Of a stretch of DNA of 59,363 nt, positions 50,491 through 58,551 are shown piece after piece. The translations under genes were made by a program, and so were the position numbers. How positions within the stretch are numbered: position 1 is the first letter of the stretch; each line of letters begins with the position of its first letter. Below the pieces are notes generated by a model that had not been told where the DNA came from, did not search any database, and saw only the letters and a program-made list of their open reading frames with translations. The DNA is taken from the NCBI GenBank assembly GCA_007116495.1, contig SKIJ01000013.1, positions 1 to 59,363 on the forward strand, in the 5' to 3' direction. Source of the stretch: Cryomorphaceae bacterium (lineage in GTDB: Bacteria > Bacteroidota > Bacteroidia > Flavobacteriales > Schleiferiaceae).

Positions 50491-51867
50491 TTAAGTCTTG
50501 CTTAGCTCAATTGTAAACCTTGATCCATCGTCGCTGCTGGTATTTAAAAATAACCGACCATTGTGTTGCTCTACGATTCGCTTCGACAAAGAAAGACCTA
50601 CACCCATACCGGGCAGCTTTCGTTGTTGCCTTCCACGAAAGAAAGGTGTAAACAAATCACGTTGATCGTCTTCCGAAATTCCCGGACCGCGATCGTCGAA
50701 GTGAATGCATATCCCCCCGCCTCCTGAAGTTGCAGGCGCAATATTTATCTCAACCGGTTTTCCCAATGAGTATTTACACGCATTTTCTAACACGTTCACA
50801 AAAGCGACTTTGAGCAAGTACGCGTTGCCCTGCATCTGCAAATCATTTTCTATATCAATACCATCAGAAAACACGACATTCATCTTGGTATTAGGGTAAT
50901 CGACTTGCACTTCCTTTAATGCGTCAATTAGCACCTCATCGATGCGCAAATGACTGTAAGTAATGGCCGAGGAATCGTAACCGGCCTTGGCCAAGTCAAG
51001 TAAATTGGCTGTTAACCGCGTTAAGTGACGTGCATCCTTGGCGGACGCCTTGAGAACCTCTTGATAATAGGCTTCGCTGCGGGGCTTTTCCAGAGCAAGA
51101 TCAATGTCTGCTAAAAGTGCCGCCATAGGCGTTCGCAGTTCGTGAGCCACGTTAGACACAAAACTTTGCTGGCTGCTGAAGGCATTTTCCAAACGTTCGA
51201 GCATGTGGTTAAAGGAACGCGCTAATTGTGCCAACTCATCCTTACCACGTGTGCCGGGGAGTCGTCTATGCAAATTACGGGCACTTATCCGCTTAATTTC
51301 ATCGAGCATATCCTGCAACGGACGCAAAATTTTTCGCGCAAAAAAGAGACCAGCGAAATACAATAACCCCAACATCAGTACAAAACTCAACGCCATGTTT
51401 CGACGTTGCTTAAAAAGCTTATCGTAACCGTATGCATCGTAAGCGGCTGCCGTTACCAAGAAGTAATCATCGCCCTCGCCTAAGCGAAGCCCCACCACCT
51501 GCCAGTCATCTTGCTCAAAGCGAATGATGCGGTTTTGCGCAATATCCGTAAGCATTTCCGGGGTTTCCTTAACAAAATCAATGTCGATGTCGTCGTGATA
51601 AAGCAATTGAAAGTCTTTGTTGTACACCGCAACCTCAACTTCGTTGAGCACCGCGCGGTTTTTTCGATAAATGGTTTGCAGTGTTTGGGTATCAATATCT
51701 GTTTGGGTAACTAGGTTAAACTTCGTTACCGCTTCCTTTTCCAATACACCGTAAAAGGCTTCTAAACGAGAGCGCGACGCACCGTAGTCTATGAGTAACG
51801 AAAACAATAAGAGCAAGCACCCGGTAAGTAGGGTAAAGAGTAAGCTTTGACGAATGGTAAGACTCAT
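50491..51867 (-). CDS. sensor histidine kinase
   Basis: A 458-residue membrane kinase. TM1 about 8-27, periplasmic sensor about 28-158, TM2 about 160-177, HAMP about 178-230 (RKILRPLQDMLDEI), HisKA with phospho-acceptor His242 in FVSNVAHELRTPMAAL, and the ATPase domain with N box NVLENACKYS, G1 DDRGPGIS, F box FTPFFRG and G2 GMGVGLSLSKRIVEQHNG. All catalytic boxes are intact. It starts 10 bp after ubiA and is therefore the last gene of the queD-fabD-mvaD-kinase-ubiA unit. No response regulator adjoins it; the orphan regulator at 42496 is a candidate partner. Confidence 0.93.
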   Translation of the reverse strand: MSLTIRQSLLFTLLTGCLLLLFSLLIDYGASRSRLEAFYGVLEKEAVTKFNLVTQTDIDTQTLQTIYRKNRAVLNEVEVAVYNKDFQLLYHDDIDIDFVKETPEMLTDIAQNRIIRFEQDDWQVVGLRLGEGDDYFLVTAAAYDAYGYDKLFKQRRNMALSFVLMLGLLYFAGLFFARKILRPLQDMLDEIKRISARNLHRRLPGTRGKDELAQLARSFNHMLERLENAFSSQQSFVSNVAHELRTPMAALLADIDLALEKPRSEAYYQEVLKASAKDARHLTRLTANLLDLAKAGYDSSAITYSHLRIDEVLIDALKEVQVDYPNTKMNVVFSDGIDIENDLQMQGNAYLLKVAFVNVLENACKYSLGKPVEINIAPATSGGGGICIHFDDRGPGISEDDQRDLFTPFFRGRQQRKLPGMGVGLSLSKRIVEQHNGRLFLNTSSDDGSRFTIELSKT

Positions 51868-51877
51868 AATGGCAAAT

Positions 51878-52774
51878 TTACCGTAAAAGCGGTAACACCA
51901 ATATACCCAATATCAAAAACACCCTCAGAACTGTATGGATTGACGGCGCCCATTTAACGGCTCGAGATCCTCTAAAGCGAAACCAAATAACGACGAAAAA
52001 GACAAATATCAGCAATGCAAAAGCCGAGAGCACATCGTGAACAGACAGCGCAAACAGTCCAAGACTGATGAGCATTCCCACAAAGGCGTAGGCACGTAAA
52101 AATGCAATGGCACGGCGCAATCCAAATACAACAGGTACGGTTTGGTATGTGAGCAACATATCGCCTTTGTAGTAGCGTATGTCTTTTACCGATTCGCGCA
52201 TAAAAAACAACCACGAGTAAAAAAAACCGTAGTACACGACAACGGGTCGTTGTACGTGGTAATACAGGAGCAACCCAAAAAACGGCACAACCACCAATAA
52301 CGTAGCAACTAGGTTACCCAGTAAGGTAATACGCTTAAACTTGTGCGAATAGGCCCAAAGGAGAAATGCGTATGCGCTGTAGTATAAAAATGCACGCCCA
52401 CTGACCAAAAGCGCAAGCAATGAACCTGTTAAGGTAAACGCTAGGTAACCGTAGAGCACAGACGATTTCCGAATATTAGATTCAATGGCGGTACGTATAG
52501 GTCGATTGATGCGGTCTTTCTCGCGATCATAAAAATTATTAATGAGATATCCTCCGGCAACCAAAAACGCAACGGAAAAAATCAAACCGTGTAATTTCCC
52601 CTCACTCAACGTTTGTTGCCATTCCGATACGTCGTTAAACAGCATGACGGCAGCGACGTACTGCGAAATTGCCAGCCCCACCACGTTTTGCCAACGCACA
52701 TGAAGCATAAGGGCTACGATTTTAACCCGCAGTCCCTGCGATGAACGCGCATCGGAAATTGATGAATGCGCCAT
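51878..52774 (-). CDS. UbiA-family prenyltransferase
   Basis: A 298-residue integral membrane prenyltransferase with about eight TM segments. First Asp-rich motif NNFYDREKDRINRPIRT (about 80-96), second DIRYYKGDMLLTYQTVPV, both binding the diphosphate of an isoprenyl donor via Mg2+. Placed downstream of the mevalonate genes, it may add a polyprenyl or geranylgeranyl group to an acceptor that sequence does not reveal (quinone, glycerol phosphate or protoheme types are alternatives). Confidence 0.9.
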   Translation of the reverse strand: MAHSSISDARSSQGLRVKIVALMLHVRWQNVVGLAISQYVAAVMLFNDVSEWQQTLSEGKLHGLIFSVAFLVAGGYLINNFYDREKDRINRPIRTAIESNIRKSSVLYGYLAFTLTGSLLALLVSGRAFLYYSAYAFLLWAYSHKFKRITLLGNLVATLLVVVPFFGLLLYYHVQRPVVVYYGFFYSWLFFMRESVKDIRYYKGDMLLTYQTVPVVFGLRRAIAFLRAYAFVGMLISLGLFALSVHDVLSAFALLIFVFFVVIWFRFRGSRAVKWAPSIHTVLRVFLILGILVLPLLR

Positions 52775-52800
52775 GGGCTGTAACTGAATTATGATTTAAC

Positions 52801-53730
52801 CTAGAAGCGATAGATCACCTCGGGCTGGTGCGATGCCAAATGGGGAAGTGCTTTATCGTAATCGGGTGTAAACCCGAGCACGTATCCGCCACCACCTGAA
52901 CCGCATAGTTTGAGATAGTACAATCCGGAATCGATACCTTTCTGCCACGTACCGTGAAATTTCTCAGGAATCATGGGATTGAAGTGGTTTAGAACGAGAT
53001 TGCTCAACTCTTTAATGCTGCCCAGCATCTGTTTAAATTCACCTTTTAAAAACGATTTTATACTGGCGTCGTTGTAGCGCTTAAACTGCTGTTTGAGCAT
53101 TTTGCGAAACCCTTCTTGCTTCATTTTCTCCATGAAGATGTTTACCATAGGTTCCGTTTCGCCGGGCTGCCCGCTATTTAAGAGAAAAATAGCTCCCTTT
53201 CCTTCTAATGCCTGCTTAGGTAAATCAACCGCACCTAAGTCGTCTTTAGAACGTATAAGAATAGGTAAATTGAGGTAACATATCAAAGGATCCAAACCCG
53301 AACTCTTGCCGTGAAAGTACGACTCCATGGCGGAAAACATTGTTTTGAGGCGAAGAATGTTGTTCTTATCGGGATCGCTTTCTACGGGGATTTTATCCGT
53401 TGCGTAGCGGTCGTAAATGGCCGCACAGAGAGCGCCACTACTACCAACACCAAAGCCCTGTGGAATGGAGGAATCAAAATACATACCTGCATCGAGATCT
53501 GTTTCCATGGCGTCCAAATCGAGTGGCTCCGGAATGGCACCATCGGCAGAGCGCTTGCGCAAATCCTCTAAAAACGCACGAATGGGTTCGGATTTTTGCT
53601 TGCTTTCATCGGAAAACTTGAGGGTTCCCTTGTAAAAATTAAACGGTATGGAAAGCCCCATACTCTCATCGATGATACCGTATTCTCCGAAGAGCAGTAT
53701 TTTGGCGTAGAAAAGTGGATCGTTGGTCAT
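52801..53730 (-). CDS. GHMP kinase, mevalonate kinase-like
   Basis: A 309-residue GHMP-family kinase. N-terminal FYAKILLFGEYGII is the family's motif 1, motif 2 is IPQGFGVGSSGALCAAIYD (ATP loop), and motif 3 is KLCGSGGGGYVLGF. Situated directly after mvaD (TGATG overlap at 53730), so mevalonate kinase or phosphomevalonate kinase is likely. Only one such kinase is present in this cluster; the second required kinase must be elsewhere or this enzyme has the other role. Confidence 0.87.
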   Translation of the reverse strand: MTNDPLFYAKILLFGEYGIIDESMGLSIPFNFYKGTLKFSDESKQKSEPIRAFLEDLRKRSADGAIPEPLDLDAMETDLDAGMYFDSSIPQGFGVGSSGALCAAIYDRYATDKIPVESDPDKNNILRLKTMFSAMESYFHGKSSGLDPLICYLNLPILIRSKDDLGAVDLPKQALEGKGAIFLLNSGQPGETEPMVNIFMEKMKQEGFRKMLKQQFKRYNDASIKSFLKGEFKQMLGSIKELSNLVLNHFNPMIPEKFHGTWQKGIDSGLYYLKLCGSGGGGYVLGFTPDYDKALPHLASHQPEVIYRF

Positions 53731-54773
53731 CAGGTAATTGATTTAGGTCCAGTGCCCATTTGGTCGCAAATATACATATCATTTGCACACAAAGACTTCA
53801 ATTCACTTTTAACGAATTCATCCACGGTTTGTTTAGCCTCTGTCAGAGAAATGACGTGAACATTTGCTCCGGCATCGAGTGTAAAACCAACGGGAATGTG
53901 ATCGACGATGCGCGCGTGGCGAATGCGTTCAATGGCCGCTAGGGTATTGGGGCGCATGAGAATGTAATTGGGCTGAGACGACATCATCAGTGCGTGCAGT
54001 CCGAGAGCTTCTTCTTCCAAGAGATCAAAAAACCGCTGTTGATCGCCGGAACGCATCGCGGTAATCATGCTGTGAAGATTGTCTGACGCACGCTGAAAAC
54101 GAGCTTCTGCATACGGGTGATTGTTCATCAATGCGTGTCCCGCAGTACTAGACACCGATTTTTGTCCACGGTCTATAAGGAGAATATGGTCCGACAACCG
54201 CGCAAAATCATCGTCCATTGGGTCATCCAGTGGCACCGCGTAGCCGTTGTTGCTGCCCACTACGCACTTATCCTTTCCCCACACGGTGTATCCGCCGAAA
54301 ACAGAACGTGCGGCACTACCACTTCCCAGTCTTGCCCGGTGGGAAGCGGTACGGAAAAACCGGCCTTTGTCAGCGGAATTGTTCCATTGCGATTCAATAT
54401 CGGTAAGACAAAGCGCTAAGGCGGCGAAGGCGGATGCCGAGGAGGCTATACCGCTGGAGTGCGGAAAGGTATTACTCGATGAAATGCGCAAGCGACATTC
54501 GATTAACCACGGCATTTCGGGCAAAATAGCGCGAATGAAGTGTTCTATTTTTGGTAAAAAATCCGGTTTTTCTTCCCCTTCGAAGGTAAAATTAATATCC
54601 GGAAAATCTTTGAAAGGCATGCGTTCGGCCGTTACTTCGGTACGCGTGGTGCACGCATCCAAACTCATGCTCAAACTGGCGTTTGCGGGAATTTGACCAG
54701 CGTATTTACCCCAGTATTTAATGAAGGCAATGTTGGAAGGTGCCGACCAAGCGGCGTGGTAGGAAGTGCTCAT
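53730..54773 (-). CDS. mvaD: diphosphomevalonate decarboxylase
   Basis: A 347-residue GHMP-fold decarboxylase making isopentenyl diphosphate from mevalonate diphosphate with ATP. SAPSNIAFIKYWGKYAGQIPANASLSMSL is the unmistakable N-terminal region; the ATP loop reads FPHSSGIASSASAFAALAL; RLGSGSAARSVFGGYTVW follows; and the catalytic Asp is in GFTLDAGANVHVISL. The mevalonate route is known in Flavobacteria, whereas many other Bacteroidota use the MEP route. It starts 8 bp after fabD. Confidence 0.94.
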   Translation of the reverse strand: MSTSYHAAWSAPSNIAFIKYWGKYAGQIPANASLSMSLDACTTRTEVTAERMPFKDFPDINFTFEGEEKPDFLPKIEHFIRAILPEMPWLIECRLRISSSNTFPHSSGIASSASAFAALALCLTDIESQWNNSADKGRFFRTASHRARLGSGSAARSVFGGYTVWGKDKCVVGSNNGYAVPLDDPMDDDFARLSDHILLIDRGQKSVSSTAGHALMNNHPYAEARFQRASDNLHSMITAMRSGDQQRFFDLLEEEALGLHALMMSSQPNYILMRPNTLAAIERIRHARIVDHIPVGFTLDAGANVHVISLTEAKQTVDEFVKSELKSLCANDMYICDQMGTGPKSIT

Positions 54774-54781
54774 TCTGTTGA

Positions 54782-55657
54782 TTATTGGATTCCGTTGACC
54801 TCAACGTTGCGGTCGATTTTACGCACTAGACCCTGCAATACTTTGCCCGGACCAAACTCCGTAAACGAGGTAGCGCCGTCGGCAATCATTGCGCGTACAC
54901 TCTGCGTCCACCGCACAGCACCGGTGAGCTGAGCATTGAGATTTTTTACAATCTCGTCGGGGTCACTTACGGCAGCAGCGACAACATTTTGGTAGATCGG
55001 GCACTTTGGTGTATGGAACGTCGTATTGGCAATCTTTTCCGCCAACTCTTCGCCGGCAGAGGCCATCAAGGGCGAATGGAAAGCACCGCCAACGGGAAGC
55101 AGCATTGCCCTGCGCGCACCTGCTTCGGTGAGATTTTCACAGGCTGCCTTAACCGCATCTACGGCACCGGAAATCACCAATTGACCGGGGCAATTGTAAT
55201 TGGCGGCAGCCACCACACCTTCGGTTTCGGCGCACACATCTTCTACAACCTTGTCTTCCAAACCAAGAACAGCGGCCATGGTAGACGGTTCGGCGTCGCA
55301 AGCCTTTTGCATGGCACCCGCACGAACGGCTACCAACGACAAAGCATCTTCAAAGGTCAATGTACCGTTGATGACCAACGCGGAAAACTCGCCGAGCGAG
55401 TGGCCAGCCACCATGTCGGGCGCATCGCCCTCGTAACAACTTGCAGCAACCACCGAGTGGATAAACACCGCCGGCTGCGTAACGTTGGTTTGGCGCAACG
55501 CTTCATCACTGCCTTCAAACATGATATCGGTGATGCGGAAACCCAACACCTCATTGGCCTTTTCAAACATAGCTCGAGCAGCGTCGTTGCTATCGTATAA
55601 GTCTTTGCCCATACCGGAAAACTGAGCGCCTTGTCCGGGAAAAATAAATGCCTTCAT
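54782..55657 (-). CDS. fabD: malonyl-CoA:ACP transacylase
   Basis: A 291-residue FabD, loading malonate on ACP for fatty acid synthesis. MKAFIFPGQGAQFSGMGKDL is the family N-terminus, the nucleophile Ser87 sits in VAGHSLGEFSAL, the catalytic His in PVGGAFHSPLM, and FTEFGPGKVLQGL near the end. Length normal. Lies between queD (36-bp gap) and mvaD (8-bp gap), joining fatty acid and isoprenoid synthesis in a single transcript. Confidence 0.97.
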   Translation of the reverse strand: MKAFIFPGQGAQFSGMGKDLYDSNDAARAMFEKANEVLGFRITDIMFEGSDEALRQTNVTQPAVFIHSVVAASCYEGDAPDMVAGHSLGEFSALVINGTLTFEDALSLVAVRAGAMQKACDAEPSTMAAVLGLEDKVVEDVCAETEGVVAAANYNCPGQLVISGAVDAVKAACENLTEAGARRAMLLPVGGAFHSPLMASAGEELAEKIANTTFHTPKCPIYQNVVAAAVSDPDEIVKNLNAQLTGAVRWTQSVRAMIADGATSFTEFGPGKVLQGLVRKIDRNVEVNGIQ

Positions 55658-55693
55658 AAAATTTAAATTTTGCGTGATTGATTGATAATGCGT

Positions 55694-56107
55694 TTAGTCG
55701 CCAAAGTATTCCACTGAATTGTTTAAGGTTTCATCCAAGCGCACACAGTGCAATTGTGCGCCGTGTTCGGCTACGAGTGGTTGAAGAATCTTCCAAATTT
55801 CCATTGCCAGCACCTCGGTTGACGTAAATTTACCCTTCATAAACGGAACGTCGATGTTAAGGTTGCGGTGATCCACCTGTTCGATGACGTTTTCTTTTAT
55901 GATGTGCTTGAGATCAACCAAGTTCATCACAAATCCGGTATCGGGATTGATGTTGCCTTTAACCGTAACGGTAAGGGTAAAGTTGTGACCGTGGAAATTT
56001 CGGTTGGCACACATACCGAAAACCTCGTTGTTTTTATCCTCACTCCAATTGGGATTGTACAGTTGGTGTGCCGCGCTAAAGCGTTCTTTTCGCTGAATGT
56101 AAATCAT
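55694..56107 (-). CDS. queD: 6-carboxytetrahydropterin synthase QueD
   Basis: A 137-residue tunnelling-fold enzyme of the QueD/PTPS family. Zinc ligands His14 (FSAAHQL), His39 and His41 (FHGHNF), catalytic Cys33 in GMCANRNFHGH, the DHRNLN motif and the pterin-binding Glu in RLDETLNNSVEYF. It makes 6-carboxytetrahydropterin for preQ0. PTPS proper is a possible alternative activity. First gene of the minus-strand operon reaching to 50491. Confidence 0.92.
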   Translation of the reverse strand: MIYIQRKERFSAAHQLYNPNWSEDKNNEVFGMCANRNFHGHNFTLTVTVKGNINPDTGFVMNLVDLKHIIKENVIEQVDHRNLNIDVPFMKGKFTSTEVLAMEIWKILQPLVAEHGAQLHCVRLDETLNNSVEYFGD

Positions 56108-56130
56108 ATCGACGATTGTAATTACGGGCG

Positions 56131-56138
56131 CAAAGATA
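56131..56138 (-). promoter_or_regulatory. -7 element of the queD operon
   Basis: TATCTTTG on the minus strand, 23 nt before ATG 56107. A TTG lies about 17 nt further upstream. It is back to back with the regulator promoter at 56164. Confidence 0.65.
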
Positions 56139-56163
56139 AGGTGAAGCAGCGAAGCAATACGCC

Positions 56164-56194
56164 ATTGACGTGTGATGGATTAACCGTATTTTTG
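56164..56194 (+). promoter_or_regulatory. promoter of the XRE/S24 regulator
   Basis: ATTG (56164-56167), 19-nt spacer, TATTTTTG (56187-56194). The element ends 8 nt before ATG 56203 and includes the GTG at 56194, which therefore cannot be the start. Confidence 0.7.
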
Positions 56195-56202
56195 TGCACA
56201 GA

Positions 56203-57012
56203 ATGACAACAAACTACATTTCCCGCAACATTAAGCACCTTCGCAAGCACAACGGGTGGTCGCAAGACGACCTGGCCAAGCGTTTGCAGATAAGCCGATC
56301 GGCAATCAGCGCCTACGAAATTGGCACAACGGAACCCAACATTGCGTTGCTCATTCAACTCTCAGACGATTTTCAATTACCCATCGACGACCTCATTAGG
56401 CATCCACTGTTTAAATTGTCGGCAAACGAGATTGCTCAACGTCAAAACGGTCCCGACGTAGATGTAACAGGCACGCACTTACGGGTACTTGCCACAACGG
56501 TAAACGACGACGACGAACCGCGCATAGAGTTGGTTCCGGAACGCGCCCGGGCAGGCTATACCAGCGGTTACGCCGATCCGGATTTTTTGCGCGAACTACC
56601 TCGGTTGGAGCTTCCGTTTTTACCCCGCAACCGCACCCACCGCGCCTTCTACATCCACGGCGACTCCATGCCTCCCATACCCGATGGCGCCTTGGTGGTA
56701 GGAGAATACGTCGACGACTGGACGCACATTAAGGAGACCGAACGCTACGTCGTTGTGAGCCGCGACGACGGCATTGTACTCAAATACATCTCGGGGAATT
56801 GGCAAACAAGCAAACAGTTTACCCTGTCGTCGTCCAACCCATCGTATGAGCCCTACACCATAGATGTGCGTGATGTATTGGAGGTTTGGCGCTTCACACA
56901 TCTTATTTCCAACGGGGAAGCTCCCGAAACCGAGGCAAACTGGAACGACGCATTTCGCCACATCAAGGCTGAGCTCAGCGACCTCCGACGAATAATCGAC
57001 AAAAACGTATGA
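56203..57012 (+). CDS. XRE-family regulator with S24 peptidase domain
   Basis: A 269-residue LexA/CI-like regulator. Helix-turn-helix at about 7-62 (WSQDDLAKRLQISRSAISAYEIG). S24 domain at about 115-240 with an Ala-Gly cleavage candidate in ERARAGYTSGY (about 117-118), nucleophile Ser155 in YIHGDSMPPIPDG and base Lys194 in GIVLKYISG. A polar C-terminal helix follows. Such proteins cleave themselves under RecA-type stress or bind ligands without cleavage. It is not near phage genes; it overlaps the next gene by four bases (ATGA). Targets unknown. Confidence 0.9.
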   Translation: MTTNYISRNIKHLRKHNGWSQDDLAKRLQISRSAISAYEIGTTEPNIALLIQLSDDFQLPIDDLIRHPLFKLSANEIAQRQNGPDVDVTGTHLRVLATTVNDDDEPRIELVPERARAGYTSGYADPDFLRELPRLELPFLPRNRTHRAFYIHGDSMPPIPDGALVVGEYVDDWTHIKETERYVVVSRDDGIVLKYISGNWQTSKQFTLSSSNPSYEPYTIDVRDVLEVWRFTHLISNGEAPETEANWNDAFRHIKAELSDLRRIIDKNV

Positions 57013-58445
57013 ACCGCTTAGGGCAGTTTGCACTGGCACTGGTGCTCACCCTCATTTCTCTACAGGCATCGTTTAGCTCTAGGCCATGGGACACCCGCTC
57101 CCCGATCGCGTGGGATGTATGCACCTATTACAGTTATCTGCCCATGGGCTTTGTGCATCATCGTTACGAGAAAAAAGTTTGGAACTTAGAAGAAGACCAC
57201 AAACAGATTGGCTATTACACCGATTCTCTTCCGCCAAAAATGACCATGGGAATGGCCATCAGTTGGTTTCCGGCGTTTATGGTTGCGCATACCACGGCCG
57301 AGTCGCTTGGTCACAAACCGGATGGAATAAGCTTACCTTATAAAGTAGCCATTCACTTTTCCCTCTATCTCTACTTGTTTTGGGGTTGGTGGGCATTGAT
57401 TGGTGTTTGGAACGGCTTCCGATTTGGTCCGGCGGTTCAAATGACCGGTGCGGCTCTGCTGCTGCTGGGCACCAACCTACTCTATTATACTGCCGACGAA
57501 ACCGCACTTTCGCACGGCCTCAATTTCGTGCTGGTTTCAATGTTACTTCACCAAAGCATGCGTTGGTGGGAGCGGCTTAAGACACGCCATCTTTACGCCA
57601 TCGCTGCACTGCTGGGCTACATCGTACTGATTCGACCATCAAACGCCATATTCGCTGCCATACCTTTGATTATGGGGCTCAACTATTATCCTCCGGCCAA
57701 ATTACTGACCAAAATCCCCTTACGTCCATTACTCATTGCCGTGGTCATCGGCTTGCTTATGCTCACGCCTCAGTTGATCTTTTGGAAAATATTCCATGGC
57801 GAATGGTTGGTGTACAGCTACGGCGAAGAAGGGTTCTTTTGGAGTGACCCACAGATTTTAAACGGATTGTTTTCCTACCGAAAAGGCTGGTTTCTCTACA
57901 CCCCACTGGGACTGTTTATGCTGATAGGTATGGTGTTTTTTGCCCGGAAGCATCCGCGCATGGGCGTGTGGTTGGCTGTTTTTATAATGCTCTTTATTTA
58001 CGTTGTTTTCAGTTGGTGGTGTTGGTGGTACGGCGGTTCGTTTGGTCAGCGGGTAATGATTGACCTCTACCCGGTTTTGAGTTTGGGCTTACTCTCACTT
58101 ATCACTTGGGCATTTGCACGACTCTTCCGCGCCATCGTTGCCGTTGCCGTTGCCAGCATAATCATTTGCTTCAGCGCCCTGCAAACCTTCCAATACCGCG
58201 ACGGACTCATCCACAACGACGGCATGTCGAAATGCAGTTATGCCGCCCACTTTATGCAGTGGAAAGCCCCCAAACAATATTGGTGGCACACCCTTTATAT
58301 GCCCGATTATGAGGCGGCAAAAAAGGGCAAAGACGTTTATCCGCCTGAGAAGGGGTGGGAGGAATATTGCAACGATAATATTTTGGTACAGAACAATGCA
58401 GTACAACAATGTTGTCGTTTACAAAGATTATACAGAAAACAATAA
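57009..58445 (+). CDS. polytopic membrane protein, possible GT-C glycosyltransferase
   Basis: A 478-residue protein with about ten to eleven TM segments. After TM1 comes WDVCTYYSYLPMGFVHHRY, with an Asp and a YY-x-YLP motif, the position where GT-C enzymes keep their catalytic Asp. A later YADETALSHGLNFVL-like luminal segment (TADETALSHG) and FSYRKGWFLYTPLG are further features of this Bacteroidota family. Its C-terminal tail (about 400-478) is soluble and holds several Cys (CSYAAH, EYCND, QQCCRL). Substrate unknown; a lipid-linked sugar transferase is the best guess. It is coupled to the S24 regulator by an ATGA overlap. Confidence 0.75.
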   Translation: MNRLGQFALALVLTLISLQASFSSRPWDTRSPIAWDVCTYYSYLPMGFVHHRYEKKVWNLEEDHKQIGYYTDSLPPKMTMGMAISWFPAFMVAHTTAESLGHKPDGISLPYKVAIHFSLYLYLFWGWWALIGVWNGFRFGPAVQMTGAALLLLGTNLLYYTADETALSHGLNFVLVSMLLHQSMRWWERLKTRHLYAIAALLGYIVLIRPSNAIFAAIPLIMGLNYYPPAKLLTKIPLRPLLIAVVIGLLMLTPQLIFWKIFHGEWLVYSYGEEGFFWSDPQILNGLFSYRKGWFLYTPLGLFMLIGMVFFARKHPRMGVWLAVFIMLFIYVVFSWWCWWYGGSFGQRVMIDLYPVLSLGLLSLITWAFARLFRAIVAVAVASIIICFSALQTFQYRDGLIHNDGMSKCSYAAHFMQWKAPKQYWWHTLYMPDYEAAKKGKDVYPPEKGWEEYCNDNILVQNNAVQQCCRLQRLYRKQ

Positions 58446-58479
58446 TGGATTTTGTGTGCGGTGCATCAAAGAGGATTGA

Positions 58480-58514
58480 TTTGACTAAAGGTTTAAAACA
58501 ATGCCCTAGCTTTG
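58480..58514 (+). promoter_or_regulatory. promoter of the last T9SS cargo gene
   Basis: TTTG (58480-58483), 23-nt spacer, TAGCTTTG (58507-58514), 37 nt before ATG 58552. Confidence 0.6.
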
Positions 58515-58551
58515 CGTCACATGCATTCATTATTTCCAATAAGCCATCCTT

